This document shows, piece after piece, positions 35,982 through 45,184 of a stretch of 64,000 bases of DNA (position 1 is its first letter; each line of letters begins with the position of its first letter). The stretch comes from Planctomycetota bacterium (GTDB lineage Bacteria > Planctomycetota > Planctomycetia > Planctomycetales > Planctomycetaceae): positions 62,001 to 126,000 of the forward strand of contig JAURQH010000019.1 of NCBI GenBank assembly GCA_030836185.1. The letters run 5' to 3'. The position numbers were made by a program, and so were the translations under genes. The notes below the pieces were generated by a model. That model worked only from the letters and a program-made list of their open reading frames with translations. It made no database searches and had not been told where the DNA came from.

Positions 35982-37553
35982 TCAGGACGCGGAATATTTT
36001 AACGCACGTCCCGGTTGTTGCTCGCCACTCACCACAAGTGGTTGAGAATTCTGCACAATGGACGATCCGTTAACGATAACATGCTCAATGCCAACACAAG
36101 TCTGTTGAGGGTCTGCGTAAGTCGCACAATCAGAGACTGTTTTTGCGTCGAACACTACGACATCGGCGAACGCATTCTCTCGCAATTCACCTCGATCTAT
36201 CAGCCCGAAGCGTTTTGCCGAAACACCGGTCATTTTGTGGACGGCCTCTTCCAAAGAAAATAATTGGCGATCTCTCACAAGCGGCCCCAAAAGTCGGCCC
36301 GTTGACCCAAAGACACGTGGATGAACATGAGCCTTTTCGTGGTAGATTCCATCGGAACCCATCATGTATAAGTCGTGCTTCAAAAATGGTTCGATCTGTC
36401 GGTCATCTCCTTGATCAAATACCAATAAGACCGCCAACCCTTCTTCCAACAGCAGCCGAAAGAGTGCTTCTTCGGCAGGCAAATCCATTTCGACGACATA
36501 TTGAGCGAGTGTCTTTCCTTGATGGAGAGAGTTCTCTTTACCGGCCACCCAGGCAATGCGGATATGATCAAGGTTGAGGCTGTACAGTTTGAGCCCCTCA
36601 GCAAACTTCGCCTTGATGGCGGGTTCGCGCATCTTGGTCATTGCCGCCAGGGGACCGTCTTCCCAGACCTCATAGGGAAGTAGATAATTAAGCATCGTTG
36701 AGCCGGGTTGATAGGGATACACATCAAACGAAAGATCAACTTCGTGACGAGCCTCGGTATCAATGTATTCGAGAATCGGCTCAATGTCGTCGGGTGAGAG
36801 TCCTTTGAGATGCGAGATATGAACTCGAACACCGGCTCGCCGTCCAATCTCAACCGCTTCCTTCAAGCCGTTCATAATTCCGGTTTTGTATCTCATATGA
36901 GTAACATACAAACCGTTATAAGGTGCAATAGCTTCGCACGCACGGACCAGTTCCTCAGTCGTCGAAAAACATTGAGCGATGTAATCGAGACCAGTGGAGA
37001 GACCAACGGCTCCCGCCTCCATTCCGTCACGAATCTCGCCGCAAATTTGCCGCATCTGAAAATCGTCAACGGCTTGTCGTCCGAATCCGCATGCCAAAGT
37101 TCTCACATTCGCATAGGGGACATGAGGAATGACGTTTTGCACATTTTTACCGTCGGCGAACTCCATGTAATCGCCCAAAGATCGCCAACCACGATATTCA
37201 TCAAGTCGCAGCGCATTCAACGGACGCAGATAGAAGGTCCATTCGAGTGCCGTTTGATCGTTCACCGGAGCATAAGAGATACCGTCGGCCATGATCACTT
37301 CGGTTGTGAAGCCCTGCATCGTTTTGGCGGCAAGCTGTTCGGTTTTCAGCAACCAGCCATCAGTATGATTGTGGACATCGATAAACCCCGGAGCGACCAT
37401 TTTTCCGGTCGCATCGATCGTTGTCGTCGCCTCAGCGGCAGAGAGATCGCCGATGGCCGTAATGCGATCTTGCGAGAGGCCCACATCGGCTTGGCGGCGG
37501 GGAGAACCAGTTCCGTCAATGACGGTTCCATTGCGGATTAATATATCGAACAA
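35982..37553 (-). CDS. N-acyl-D-amino-acid deacylase (D-aminoacylase) family amidohydrolase
   Basis: 523 residues of the metal-dependent amidohydrolase superfamily. The N-terminal beta-sandwich IRNGTVIDGTGSPRRQADV leads to the metal motif H61-N-H63-TDG. Further on are GLSTGLDYIAQ, THMRYKTG, VHISHLKG (His) and MGSDGIYHEKAHVHPRVFG with the catalytic Asp. Members hydrolyse N-acyl-D-amino acids or dipeptides; the Zn ligand set is complete by eye. No signal peptide, so probably cytoplasmic. It is divergent from the gamma-glutamyltransferase gene, and both may serve peptide recycling (inference). Confidence 0.88.
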   Translation of the reverse strand: MFDILIRNGTVIDGTGSPRRQADVGLSQDRITAIGDLSAAEATTTIDATGKMVAPGFIDVHNHTDGWLLKTEQLAAKTMQGFTTEVIMADGISYAPVNDQTALEWTFYLRPLNALRLDEYRGWRSLGDYMEFADGKNVQNVIPHVPYANVRTLACGFGRQAVDDFQMRQICGEIRDGMEAGAVGLSTGLDYIAQCFSTTEELVRACEAIAPYNGLYVTHMRYKTGIMNGLKEAVEIGRRAGVRVHISHLKGLSPDDIEPILEYIDTEARHEVDLSFDVYPYQPGSTMLNYLLPYEVWEDGPLAAMTKMREPAIKAKFAEGLKLYSLNLDHIRIAWVAGKENSLHQGKTLAQYVVEMDLPAEEALFRLLLEEGLAVLLVFDQGDDRQIEPFLKHDLYMMGSDGIYHEKAHVHPRVFGSTGRLLGPLVRDRQLFSLEEAVHKMTGVSAKRFGLIDRGELRENAFADVVVFDAKTVSDCATYADPQQTCVGIEHVIVNGSSIVQNSQPLVVSGEQQPGRALKYSAS

Positions 37554-37736
37554 GATTACACTCGCTTTACTCTGAAGTAAGATTCGCTTCTATCATATCG
37601 ATCTCACAGACCGGATCCATAAACCAGTCCCTAAAGATGGAAGGAGTATTCCCGAGAAATGGGTATCGACTTGACTCAATCTAACCGCTAATTCAAACTC
37701 AATGACTCTCGCACGCTTTCTCGGAGTGAAATTTCC

Positions 37737-39494
37737 ATGAGAATATTGATCGCCAGCGTCTGCCTTTGTTGGGGATCCGTCGCCAACTCGGCATCTCTTC
37801 TTGGACTCCCGGCCCGAACACCCGTCCAAACAGCATCAGGGACCGAGGGAATCGTCGTCTCAAATTGTGACATCGCCTCACAGATTGGTGCCGATGTTCT
37901 CGCCGAGGGCGGCAACGCCGTCGATGCGGCAATTGCCACGGGATTCGCATTAGCGGTCACTTGGCCCGAAGCGGGCAACATCGGTGGCGGCGGATTTATG
38001 ATGGTGGCTCCTCCCGACCAAGATGTCGTCTGTGTTGAATATCGCGAAACAGCTCCCTCATCGGTCAAAGCCGATTCCCTCGCAAAATGGACAAACCGTC
38101 GGCATGAACGAATGGTGGGCGTTCCCGGGACAGTTGCCGGGTTCTGGTTGGCTCATCAGAAATATGGCAAGCTTCCGTGGAAACGGCTTGTCCAACCGGC
38201 TGCCCAAATCGCGGCAGAAGGAATCGTCGTCGATGAGTACCTTGCCTGGTCTCTCAACAACTATTTGAGCCAACAGAACATTCAAACTGACAACAGATAT
38301 GCCGAGTTCCGGCGTGTTTATGGTCCTCCCGAAAAACAGTTTTGGGAAGCCGGTGATCGATTGGTTCAACTCGATTTGAAAAAAACTCTCTTCCTCATTG
38401 CTGAGCAAGGTCCAAAAGCGTTCTATGACGGCGTGATTGCCGATCAGATTGTTGACCAGATACAGCGTGGAGATGGCTGGATCGCCAAAGAGGACTTGAA
38501 GAAGTTCCGAGCCAAAGTTCGCCCGGCGATTCACGGAAGAATTCGAGGCGTCGATTTCTACGGAGCGCCGCTTCCCAGTTCGGGAGGGACCACGGTTCTC
38601 ATGGAATTGCGCATGCTCGATGAACTTGGCCTCAAAAAGGATGAGCAACATTTCTGGTCCGCCGATCACGTCCATCTGATGACCGAAGTGATGCGACGCG
38701 CGTTTCGAGAACGTGCCGCCCATTTGGGAGACGCCGACTTTGTTGAAATCAATCCGTCGGTCTGGTCTGACAAACATGCTCGCGCGTTGGTCAAGAATAT
38801 CAATCCCCAGCAAGCAACACCCAGCGCAGAAATCGTTGGCGACATCGAGATCACCATCGGACCCTACGAATCGCCACAAACAACCCATTTCTCGGTCATC
38901 GATAAAAATGGCATGGGTGTCAGTAACACTTACACATTAGAGGCAAGCTTTGGCAGTGGTATTGTCGTGAAGGGTGCCGGTTTTTTATTGAACAATGAAA
39001 TGGGAGACTTCAATCCCGTGCCGGGGCGAACTGACACCAGAGGACGCATCGGAACAAAACCCAATTTGATGGCTCCCGGAAAACGGATGCTGAGTTCACA
39101 ATCGCCCGTGATCATCAAACAGGACGGTCAGGTCAAACTTTTGGTCGGGTCTCCCGGCGGACGCACCATCATCAACACCGTGATGGAAATTCTGGTCCAA
39201 ACACTGTTTTTTGAACGGTCATTAACGGAGGCCGTGGATGGCCCGCGGTTTCATCATCAATGGCTTCCCGATGTATTGCGACTGGAAACAGATCCGACAC
39301 TCCCCGAAAATATGAAATCACTTCTGGAAGAACGAGGTCACACGGTCTCTCAGCGAAATGACTCTCGACAAGGTTCCGCACATAGCATTGAAGTCGATTT
39401 GCCGACGGGTGTGGCCACCGGAGTGGCCGATTGGAGACGGGGGGGAGCCGCTGTTCGTGTCGAAAAGGAGAGCAGAAGGTTACGCCAGCAATAA
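37737..39494 (+). CDS. ggt: Gamma-glutamyltransferase, secreted
   Basis: 585 residues with a signal peptide (cut near SVANSA). Ntn hydrolase that self-cleaves before a threonine; here the nucleophile Thr is near 382 in PQTTHFSVIDKNG, as in the family's TTHFSVVD. The large subunit has NAVDAAIATGFALAVTWPEAGN(IGGG) and YRETAP; the small subunit has TYTLEASFGSG, NNEMGDF, LMAPGKRMLSSQSP and VGSPGGRTI. It transfers or hydrolyses gamma-glutamyl groups, for example from glutathione, outside the cytoplasm. The broken DoxX gene follows after 82 bases. Confidence 0.95.
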   Translation: MRILIASVCLCWGSVANSASLLGLPARTPVQTASGTEGIVVSNCDIASQIGADVLAEGGNAVDAAIATGFALAVTWPEAGNIGGGGFMMVAPPDQDVVCVEYRETAPSSVKADSLAKWTNRRHERMVGVPGTVAGFWLAHQKYGKLPWKRLVQPAAQIAAEGIVVDEYLAWSLNNYLSQQNIQTDNRYAEFRRVYGPPEKQFWEAGDRLVQLDLKKTLFLIAEQGPKAFYDGVIADQIVDQIQRGDGWIAKEDLKKFRAKVRPAIHGRIRGVDFYGAPLPSSGGTTVLMELRMLDELGLKKDEQHFWSADHVHLMTEVMRRAFRERAAHLGDADFVEINPSVWSDKHARALVKNINPQQATPSAEIVGDIEITIGPYESPQTTHFSVIDKNGMGVSNTYTLEASFGSGIVVKGAGFLLNNEMGDFNPVPGRTDTRGRIGTKPNLMAPGKRMLSSQSPVIIKQDGQVKLLVGSPGGRTIINTVMEILVQTLFFERSLTEAVDGPRFHHQWLPDVLRLETDPTLPENMKSLLEERGHTVSQRNDSRQGSAHSIEVDLPTGVATGVADWRRGGAAVRVEKESRRLRQQ

Positions 39495-39576
39495 ACTCGC
39501 TAACTGCGATTTCAATTTTCTGCTATCTTTGCAACACTGTGTCAACAGCCCCCAACTTGATGTGATGGAGAATATA

Positions 39577-40026
39577 ATGAAACCCAATGGATTGTTCAGT
39601 TCTGTCGGCCTGCTGATTATACGCATCGGCTTGGGTTTGATGATGTTATTTTTACATGGCTTGCCGAAATTTCAAACCTAACAGGATAAAGTGGAAACAT
39701 TCCCCGATCCGTTGGGTATTGGACCCAAATGGAGTTTGATTTGCACCATTGCCGCAGAAGCCGGTTGCTCTCTCTTACTACTTTTAGGATTCGCAACTCG
39801 TTTGGCGGCTGCGGCCCTCACGTTCACATTCATTGTTGTGATTTTTGTCGTTCACAGCTTGCATGTCATTGATGGAGACGCCACATATCTCACGAATCTG
39901 AAAGATAACGAAAAGGCGATTCTGTACCTCTTCGGTTACCTGACACTGTTAGCCACGGGCCCAGGTAGCCTGTCACTTGATGCAGTCATTTCAAGGCGTC
40001 GTCGCAAGCAGAAAGAAAACGCCTGA
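39577..40026 (+). pseudogene. DoxX family membrane protein gene interrupted by an in-frame TAA
   Basis: The reading frame from ATG 39577 (GGAG six bases upstream) gives KPNGLFSSVGLLIIRIG, then LGLMMLFLHGLPKFQT and a TAA at 39679-39681. The same frame continues without shift into QDKVETFPDPLGIG and GFATRLAAAALTFTFIVVIF, LYLFGYLTLLATGPGSLSLDA to 40026. Both halves together match one DoxX protein of about 150 residues with four membrane segments. Thus one substitution made the stop, or the gene is read through, or the second part starts again at GTG 39691, which has AGGA just upstream. DoxX proteins are membrane proteins linked to redox stress in some bacteria. Confidence 0.8.
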
Positions 40027-40074
40027 CTTGTCCTGATGAAATAAGCTCTCTGAGAAGAACCCAAGGCCGAGATT

Positions 40075-41295
40075 GTGAGCGAACCTACTCAAACCGACTG
40101 GTGCCAAGAACTAGATCAGATTGTCGAAGCCCAATTTGATCGGATTCGTCAGGTTCGCCGACACCTGCATCGGCAACCCGAACCGAGTGGTGAGGAGTTT
40201 CAAACCTCTTTATACCTCGCCGAGCGTTTAGCAGGATTCGGCCTGGAAACGACGTTCGGTCCCGACAAACGAGGTATTGTCGTCAACGTGGGAGACAACC
40301 CGCCCGCTTTGGGACTACGAGCCGACATTGATGCGCTGAGAATTCAGGATGACAAACAGGCCGACTATTGCAGCACGATTGACGGCGTCATGCACGCTTG
40401 TGGTCATGATGCCCACTCGGCCACAGTTTTCGGCGCTCTTGTGACTGTGTCAGAAATGGCCCAGCGAAATGTTCTTCCCTGGGCCGTTTCTTGCCGTGGA
40501 ATTTTTCAACCTGCGGAAGAGACCAATCACGGTGCTTTGGAAATGATGGACGCCGGTGCCTTGGACGGACTCGATTCATTGCTGAGTGTCCACATGGATC
40601 CCTCGCGGATGGCGGGAACAATTGGTGTCCGTCAGGGCGATTTCACCGCCGATTGTCATGAAATGAGGATTGAAGTCACCGGACGAGGTGCTCACGCAGC
40701 GAGACCTCATGAAGCGATCGATCCGATTGCCGCCACAGCCCAGTTAATCAGTTCGATTTATCTGTTTGTGCCACGCGGAACCAATTCTCAAGATCCTGTG
40801 GTTGTGACATTCAGTCAGATTGAAGGTGGTTATGCCCCCAACGCCATCCCCGACAAAGTCGTCGTCCGCGGGACACTCCGAACTCTCGATACTGGAGTGA
40901 GCGAAGCGACCATGCGACACATCGACCGTTTAATTCGAGGTATTGCCGAAGCGTCTGATACCAAAATCACCATCGCCTGGACATCGGGACCGCCGCCCGT
41001 CAAAAATGATCGCGATCTGACTCGACTGTTGATTCATGCAGGTCGCCACACCATTGGTGGGGAACATGTCCAAACCATCCCGAGAGCCAGCATGGGGGGT
41101 GAAGACTTCGCCAACTATCTCTCTCATGTTCGTGGAGCGATGTTTCGGCTTGGCTGTGCTCGATCTACACAAGATCCCCCGCTTCACTCCTCTTTGTTTG
41201 ATATTGACGAATCTTCGTTATTGGTGGGAGCGAAAGTTCTGGCATACGCGGTCATCGAATGGCACAATCCAGATCGAGATCATTCCGCAAAGTAA
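40075..41295 (+). CDS. M20D family amidohydrolase/peptidase (hippurate hydrolase-like)
   Basis: 406 residues, GTG start at 40075. M20 family metal motifs: LHRQPEPSGEEFQT at the start, GLRADIDALRIQD, HACGHDAHSAT (near 106-116, metal Cys/His as in the M20D group), FQPAEETNHGA and MGGEDFANYL, with the dimerisation domain in between (GRGAHAARPHEAIDP). Such enzymes deacylate N-acyl amino acids, including indoleacetyl or hippuryl conjugates. The glutamate-cysteine-ligase-like gene follows after 38 bases, probably one operon. No signal peptide. Confidence 0.9.
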   Translation: MSEPTQTDWCQELDQIVEAQFDRIRQVRRHLHRQPEPSGEEFQTSLYLAERLAGFGLETTFGPDKRGIVVNVGDNPPALGLRADIDALRIQDDKQADYCSTIDGVMHACGHDAHSATVFGALVTVSEMAQRNVLPWAVSCRGIFQPAEETNHGALEMMDAGALDGLDSLLSVHMDPSRMAGTIGVRQGDFTADCHEMRIEVTGRGAHAARPHEAIDPIAATAQLISSIYLFVPRGTNSQDPVVVTFSQIEGGYAPNAIPDKVVVRGTLRTLDTGVSEATMRHIDRLIRGIAEASDTKITIAWTSGPPPVKNDRDLTRLLIHAGRHTIGGEHVQTIPRASMGGEDFANYLSHVRGAMFRLGCARSTQDPPLHSSLFDIDESSLLVGAKVLAYAVIEWHNPDRDHSAK

Positions 41296-41333
41296 TCACA
41301 AAAGCTGAGTCATCGCAATAGAAGGATAAACAG

Positions 41334-42449
41334 ATGGACCGCATCGATTTCAATGCCTCTCCAGAACCGACACTCGGCGTGGAGATTGAGTTGGCTTTGG
41401 TCGATAAAAATACCGGAGAGTTAACGTCAGCCTGTCCGGAATTGATCGCCAATCTCCCCGAGCTCGAACGAGGTGCCATCAAGCCGGAACTGATGCAATG
41501 CTACATCGAATTGAACACCGATGTCTGTCACACTGTCTCTGAAGCCGCCGACCAACTGGCCAATAATCTCACAGCATTGGAATCTGTTGCCGACCCGCGC
41601 GGCGTAGGGCTACTTTGGTCGGCGACTCATCCCTTTTCGTCCTGGCACGATCAGGATGTGACCGAAGACAAACGCTATCATGGTCTCGTCGGGTTATTGC
41701 AGGACACGGCGCGTCAGTTGGTCACTTTCGGGCTGCACGTCCATGTCGGCGTCGACTCGGGAGACAAAGCGGTCATGATTTGCGACCGTCTGCTTCGTCA
41801 TCTTCCCACATTATTGGCCGCCAGTTGTAATAGCCCATTTTGGGAAGGCCGCATGACGGGGCTTAGTTCGTGGCGAACAAAAGTTATGGAAGGTCTGCCG
41901 ACCGCTGGGTTGCCGCCGTTCATGAGAAACTGGAGTGAATACGTCTGGTTAATCAACCATTTAATTGAAACTGGATTTATCGAATCGATCCGAGAGATTT
42001 GGTGGGATGTTCGCCCACATCACAATTTTGGTACGGTCGAAGTTCGCGTGTGTGATATGCCGGGAAGTCTGCAGGATGTCAAAGCCATGACGGCACTGAT
42101 CCACTGCCTCGTCAAACAACTCTCCGACGAAATCGATCAAGGAACCTATCAACACGATTGCCATCCGATGATGGTACGTCAGAACAAATGGCGAGCCGCC
42201 CGTTACGGTCTCGATGCCGAATTGATCGACACGATGAGCCATGAAATGATCCCCGTACGAACAATTCTGAAGCAACATGTCGAGAAACTACGACCCATCG
42301 GGCAGGAACTGAATTGTGCCGACGAACTGGAAGACGTGCTGCGAATTGCCGACAGCCCGACTTGGGCCGAACAACAAATGCGTCAACGGATCGAATTGGA
42401 AAACCCCGCAGAACTTGTGAAGTGGATGATCAATCAATCGAGTCGCTAG
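41334..42449 (+). CDS. Carboxylate-amine ligase of the GCS2 (YbdK) family
   Basis: 371 residues, usual for the YbdK type of ATP-dependent glutamate-cysteine ligase fold. It starts TLGVEIELALVDKNTGELT, with the GVE(I/L)E signature, and has GLHVHVGVDSGDKA, FMRNWSEY and HHNFGTVEVRVCDMPGS. Characterised relatives make gamma-glutamyl compounds weakly; the physiological substrate is usually unknown. AAGGATAAACAG precedes the ATG. It is probably cotranscribed with the upstream amidohydrolase. Its 3' end overlaps by 20 bases a small gene on the other strand. Confidence 0.88.
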   Translation: MDRIDFNASPEPTLGVEIELALVDKNTGELTSACPELIANLPELERGAIKPELMQCYIELNTDVCHTVSEAADQLANNLTALESVADPRGVGLLWSATHPFSSWHDQDVTEDKRYHGLVGLLQDTARQLVTFGLHVHVGVDSGDKAVMICDRLLRHLPTLLAASCNSPFWEGRMTGLSSWRTKVMEGLPTAGLPPFMRNWSEYVWLINHLIETGFIESIREIWWDVRPHHNFGTVEVRVCDMPGSLQDVKAMTALIHCLVKQLSDEIDQGTYQHDCHPMMVRQNKWRAARYGLDAELIDTMSHEMIPVRTILKQHVEKLRPIGQELNCADELEDVLRIADSPTWAEQQMRQRIELENPAELVKWMINQSSR

Positions 42450-42615
42450 AAGTTTCGTCTTTGTCGAATGCCGCACAGTCGACCACCGGCTGCGGTGGAT
42501 ACTTGGGATAGCGTTTATCCTTCTTCGATTTTTGGCACAACAAAAAGTGGGAGCCTTTTCCCGAAGTGACAACCTGGTGATGTCGGCAGTATTCACACAA
42601 TGTGGGGATTGTCAT
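42430..42615 (-). CDS. Small Cys/His-rich protein
   Basis: 61 residues: CEYCRHHQVVTSGKGSHFLL, CQKSKKDKRYPKYPPQPV and a Cys-containing CAAFDK near the end. Four Cys, two early in a CxxC pair, suggest a metal-binding knuckle. I recall similar short proteins in other planctomycetes (LLCQ..KDKR.PKYPPQPV) but no name. It overlaps the end of the GCS2 gene by 20 bases, tail to tail, and lies 13 bases behind the GNAT gene in the same direction, which supports translation. Confidence 0.65.
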   Translation of the reverse strand: MTIPTLCEYCRHHQVVTSGKGSHFLLCQKSKKDKRYPKYPPQPVVDCAAFDKDETSSDSID

Positions 42616-42628
42616 TCGCTCAGCACAC

Positions 42629-43156
42629 TCAATATTCGCGTTTCAATTGTTCTTCTTTGAAGAGCTTGAAACCGGCTTTCTGATACATTCCCAGTGCGGC
42701 GGGATGATCGAACGTGCAAGTGTGTAACCAGAATCGTTTCGGCTGACGACTCCAAACATGCTCAATCACCCAATTGAGAAACCAGGTTCCCAAACCTCGA
42801 CCGTGATACTCTCCGATCAAACCAAATTGAACCAATTCAATCTCGGTCGCGTCTCGACAATCGAGTTCAGCAAAGCCAGCGGGAGAACCATCCACATGCA
42901 ACACATAAATTTCTGTGTCGGGATGCTGGATGACGGCCACCAATTCGGCGTCGGTCATTTTACGTCGGCTGAGCCACCGATAATCCTGCCCCACCGCATC
43001 GTACAAAAAACGATAATAGGCGACGGAAGGTGACGTAACTTCTAAGACATCCAACCGCCTCTCGGGAACTCGAACCTCGCGTGTAGGCCGCGAAAACATT
43101 TCCAGGTGAGAGACGGTCACATCGACCAGTTCGAGATTGTCGTTTTCAACCGTCAT
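42629..43156 (-). CDS. GNAT family N-acetyltransferase
   Basis: 175 residues. The acetyl-CoA pyrophosphate-binding loop reads GEYHGRGLGTWFLNWVIE (motif A, Q/RxxGxG/A as HGRGLG), followed by WLHTCTFDHPAALGMYQKAGF (motif B). The N-terminal part (VPERRLDVLEVTSPSVAYYRFLYDAVG) is also typical. It transfers an acetyl group from acetyl-CoA to an amine; the acceptor is unknown. The small Cys/His-rich gene follows 13 bases later, probably the same transcript. Confidence 0.88.
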   Translation of the reverse strand: MTVENDNLELVDVTVSHLEMFSRPTREVRVPERRLDVLEVTSPSVAYYRFLYDAVGQDYRWLSRRKMTDAELVAVIQHPDTEIYVLHVDGSPAGFAELDCRDATEIELVQFGLIGEYHGRGLGTWFLNWVIEHVWSRQPKRFWLHTCTFDHPAALGMYQKAGFKLFKEEQLKREY

Positions 43157-43180
43157 AATCGTGTATCACTTCTCTGAATT

Positions 43181-44197
43181 CTAATATTCGCCAATCAGTT
43201 CACCATCGGCACGATTCCCCAGATGAGTGAATGTCATTTGATCGATATTTTCACTGAGAAAACTGACACTTCCATCACCGATCAAAAAATGTGCACCGCC
43301 GGTATGGTGAGAGCTGAAACCTCCGACGAGATTGTGAGCTGCTCCCTCTCCCTCTTCTGCTTCAGGTTCTTCTTCTTCGGCTCCATATTCTCCCCCGACA
43401 CCAAACATGACGGAAGACCTGTTGATGGGGGTCCCCGTATTGCGTAAAGAAGCCCCTGTCCCCGACATCCAACCGAAGGGAGACGTTTCTGCTCCATACC
43501 CGCCGTAACCTCCCATACCGTACTCTCCCTCTTCTTCAGTCTCGGTTTCGGGCTCTTCTTCTTCGACAATCGCACCGGCAGGAGGCACAAATTCGGTGTT
43601 CGATTCTCCCACAAAGATTGTATAACCGCGACCATCGGTGATGTCATCGAAACCGACGCTACTATTCAAAAAGAGCACGCCAGTATTATCGACATCGATG
43701 GGTGCTTCTTCATGATGATGGACGCCGTAATAGCTTGCGAGAGCCGTTTCACCGTATCCTCCAAATTGTTGCGGGCTTGACGGACACGTCTGTATGCCGA
43801 ACGAGTGAGTCCTGACCTGTCTGTTATTTTTGTGATACGCGCCGACGTTAAAGTCGACCTTATTGAAGGCATTTTGTTCTCCCACGTAAGGGAGAATCTG
43901 CACCCACCAACTCATCTGATACTCTTTTGTCGATGCGGTAATCGGCCGGGTTACATTTACGCTTCCCGGCGGCAGGACTTCAAACGACATTTCGTAGCTG
44001 TGTAAGGCAATGCCGATCTGCATCAGATTATTTTTGCAAGATGCTCGCCGGGCGGCTTCCCGCGCCTGTTGAACAGCGGGCAACAATAACGCCACCAAGA
44101 CGGCGATAATGGCGATCACGACCAGTAGTTCGATGAGCGTAAACCCACGCCTTACCGTTGTTCGCCGTGGGCAATCAACTTGATTTGAGATGTCCAT
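43181..44197 (-). CDS. DUF1559 prepilin-like protein with acidic inserts
   Basis: 338 residues from the ATG at 44197 (GAGGAA before it). A type III (prepilin) signal RRG-FTLIELLVVIAIIAVL has the Gly18/Phe19 cut and Glu at +5. DUF1559 features follow: AREAARRASCKNNL, QIGIALHSYE and near the end HFLIGDGSVSFLSENID, the H-x(n)-DG mark. Unusual: two Glu/Gly/Tyr-rich tracts in the middle (EEEEPETETEEEGEYG, and EEEEPEAEEGEGA). It is the last gene of the secretion-like cluster, 19 bases behind the GspK-like gene, and may be its major pseudopilin (inference). Confidence 0.9.
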   Translation of the reverse strand: MDISNQVDCPRRTTVRRGFTLIELLVVIAIIAVLVALLLPAVQQAREAARRASCKNNLMQIGIALHSYEMSFEVLPPGSVNVTRPITASTKEYQMSWWVQILPYVGEQNAFNKVDFNVGAYHKNNRQVRTHSFGIQTCPSSPQQFGGYGETALASYYGVHHHEEAPIDVDNTGVLFLNSSVGFDDITDGRGYTIFVGESNTEFVPPAGAIVEEEEPETETEEEGEYGMGGYGGYGAETSPFGWMSGTGASLRNTGTPINRSSVMFGVGGEYGAEEEEPEAEEGEGAAHNLVGGFSSHHTGGAHFLIGDGSVSFLSENIDQMTFTHLGNRADGELIGEY

Positions 44198-44216
44198 AAT
44201 CTGTTCCTCGTTCGGT

Positions 44217-44660
44217 TCAGTTGTTGGTGGGTACTCCGACATCGACGACGATTTCTCGTCGCGTGCGGATGCGATGTTCAATGTCATTTGGATAGTCGGC
44301 GATCACAGTCACCGATTTTCCGTTGTTGTCTTTGTTGTCTATAATTTGAATTTCGACCTGGCCCGAATACTTTCCAGCCAGTTCGTCTTTACTGAGCTTC
44401 CAGAGTTCCCCCGCATAATCGGGATTGGTCCGTAATTGATACGCGGCACGCTCGATGCCCGCTTCGGCAAGCCAAGCCGATTGCTGACGTTCCTCGAATT
44501 GGAGGGTGCGTTCACGTTCTTTCAGAGTGGTCTGCAACATGGTGAGCCCGAGAGAGAAGATCACCAGAATGGCCAATAACACCACAACGGCAACCGCTCC
44601 CCGACGGGGTGATTGATCAATCACGTCAGTCGTGTCTGATTTTTCTTGGAGGCGTCTCAT
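44217..44660 (-). CDS. GspK/PilX-like minor pseudopilin
   Basis: 147 residues with an N-terminal RRGAVAVVVLLAILVIFSLG hydrophobic helix like a prepilin, but no Glu at +5, as in GspK-type proteins. After it is a helical stretch ERERTLQFEERQQSAWLAEAGIERAAYQL, characteristic of this group, then a small beta domain (GQVEIQIIDNKDNNGKS). The start overlaps the stop of the upstream GspJ-like gene by ATGA, so it is coupled. It probably caps a short pilus of the secretion-like machine (inference). Confidence 0.75.
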   Translation of the reverse strand: MRRLQEKSDTTDVIDQSPRRGAVAVVVLLAILVIFSLGLTMLQTTLKERERTLQFEERQQSAWLAEAGIERAAYQLRTNPDYAGELWKLSKDELAGKYSGQVEIQIIDNKDNNGKSVTVIADYPNDIEHRIRTRREIVVDVGVPTNN

Positions 44661-45184
44661 GGCGTCCCCTCCGCAAGATTCTGAAATCGTAGATCCTTCC
44701 CGCGGACAGCCACTATTTTGAAAGTGCGTATAGGAGATTCAGTATGCTCGCGATCTTTCCTTTTCGAATAAGACAACACCACTTGTGCGTTCTTTTCTCC
44801 CGCTTCGGCAAAAATGACCGTCTCACAACCCAAGGGGTATTGATCGCGTTGGGTTGTTGTTTCGCCATTAATCGCCTCACGCAAAACACGCCCTTCGTTG
44901 GATGTATAGAGAACAGCGGTCTCCGGTCCGGTTGAAAATTCGAGACCCATCAAGTCTTTCTCGATCTGGTAAATTCGCACCGCTGACGACGAGTGTGCGT
45001 CTTGCCGAAAACGAATGGACAGATCGCTGTGAGCCGTCGTATTGACCAAAGAGGTGCGATTGTGGCCATCAATACGCATCACGGCTGCCATGATCGTGGC
45101 ACACATCACAGTGACCACGCCCAACACGAGAATCACGACCAACATCTCGATCAATGTTTTTCCATCTCGGCGATGATCTTTCAT
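44657..45184 (-). CDS. GspJ-like minor pseudopilin
   Basis: 175 residues from the ATG at 45184, which overlaps the stop of the upstream gene (ATGA). The prepilin signal is RRDG-KTLIEMLVVILVLGVV with Gly8 before the cut and Glu at +5. The remainder is beta-rich: SDLSIRFRQDAHSSSAVRIYQ, LEFSTGPETAVLYTSNEGRVLRE. This pattern fits GspJ or a PilW-like minor pilin. The start of the GspK-like gene overlaps its stop. Confidence 0.75.
   Translation of the reverse strand: MKDHRRDGKTLIEMLVVILVLGVVTVMCATIMAAVMRIDGHNRTSLVNTTAHSDLSIRFRQDAHSSSAVRIYQIEKDLMGLEFSTGPETAVLYTSNEGRVLREAINGETTTQRDQYPLGCETVIFAEAGEKNAQVVLSYSKRKDREHTESPIRTFKIVAVRGKDLRFQNLAEGTP

Noticed and set aside
36810-37541. 243-residue plus-strand frame
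   Set aside because: Antisense of the D-aminoacylase gene; no motif or start signal.
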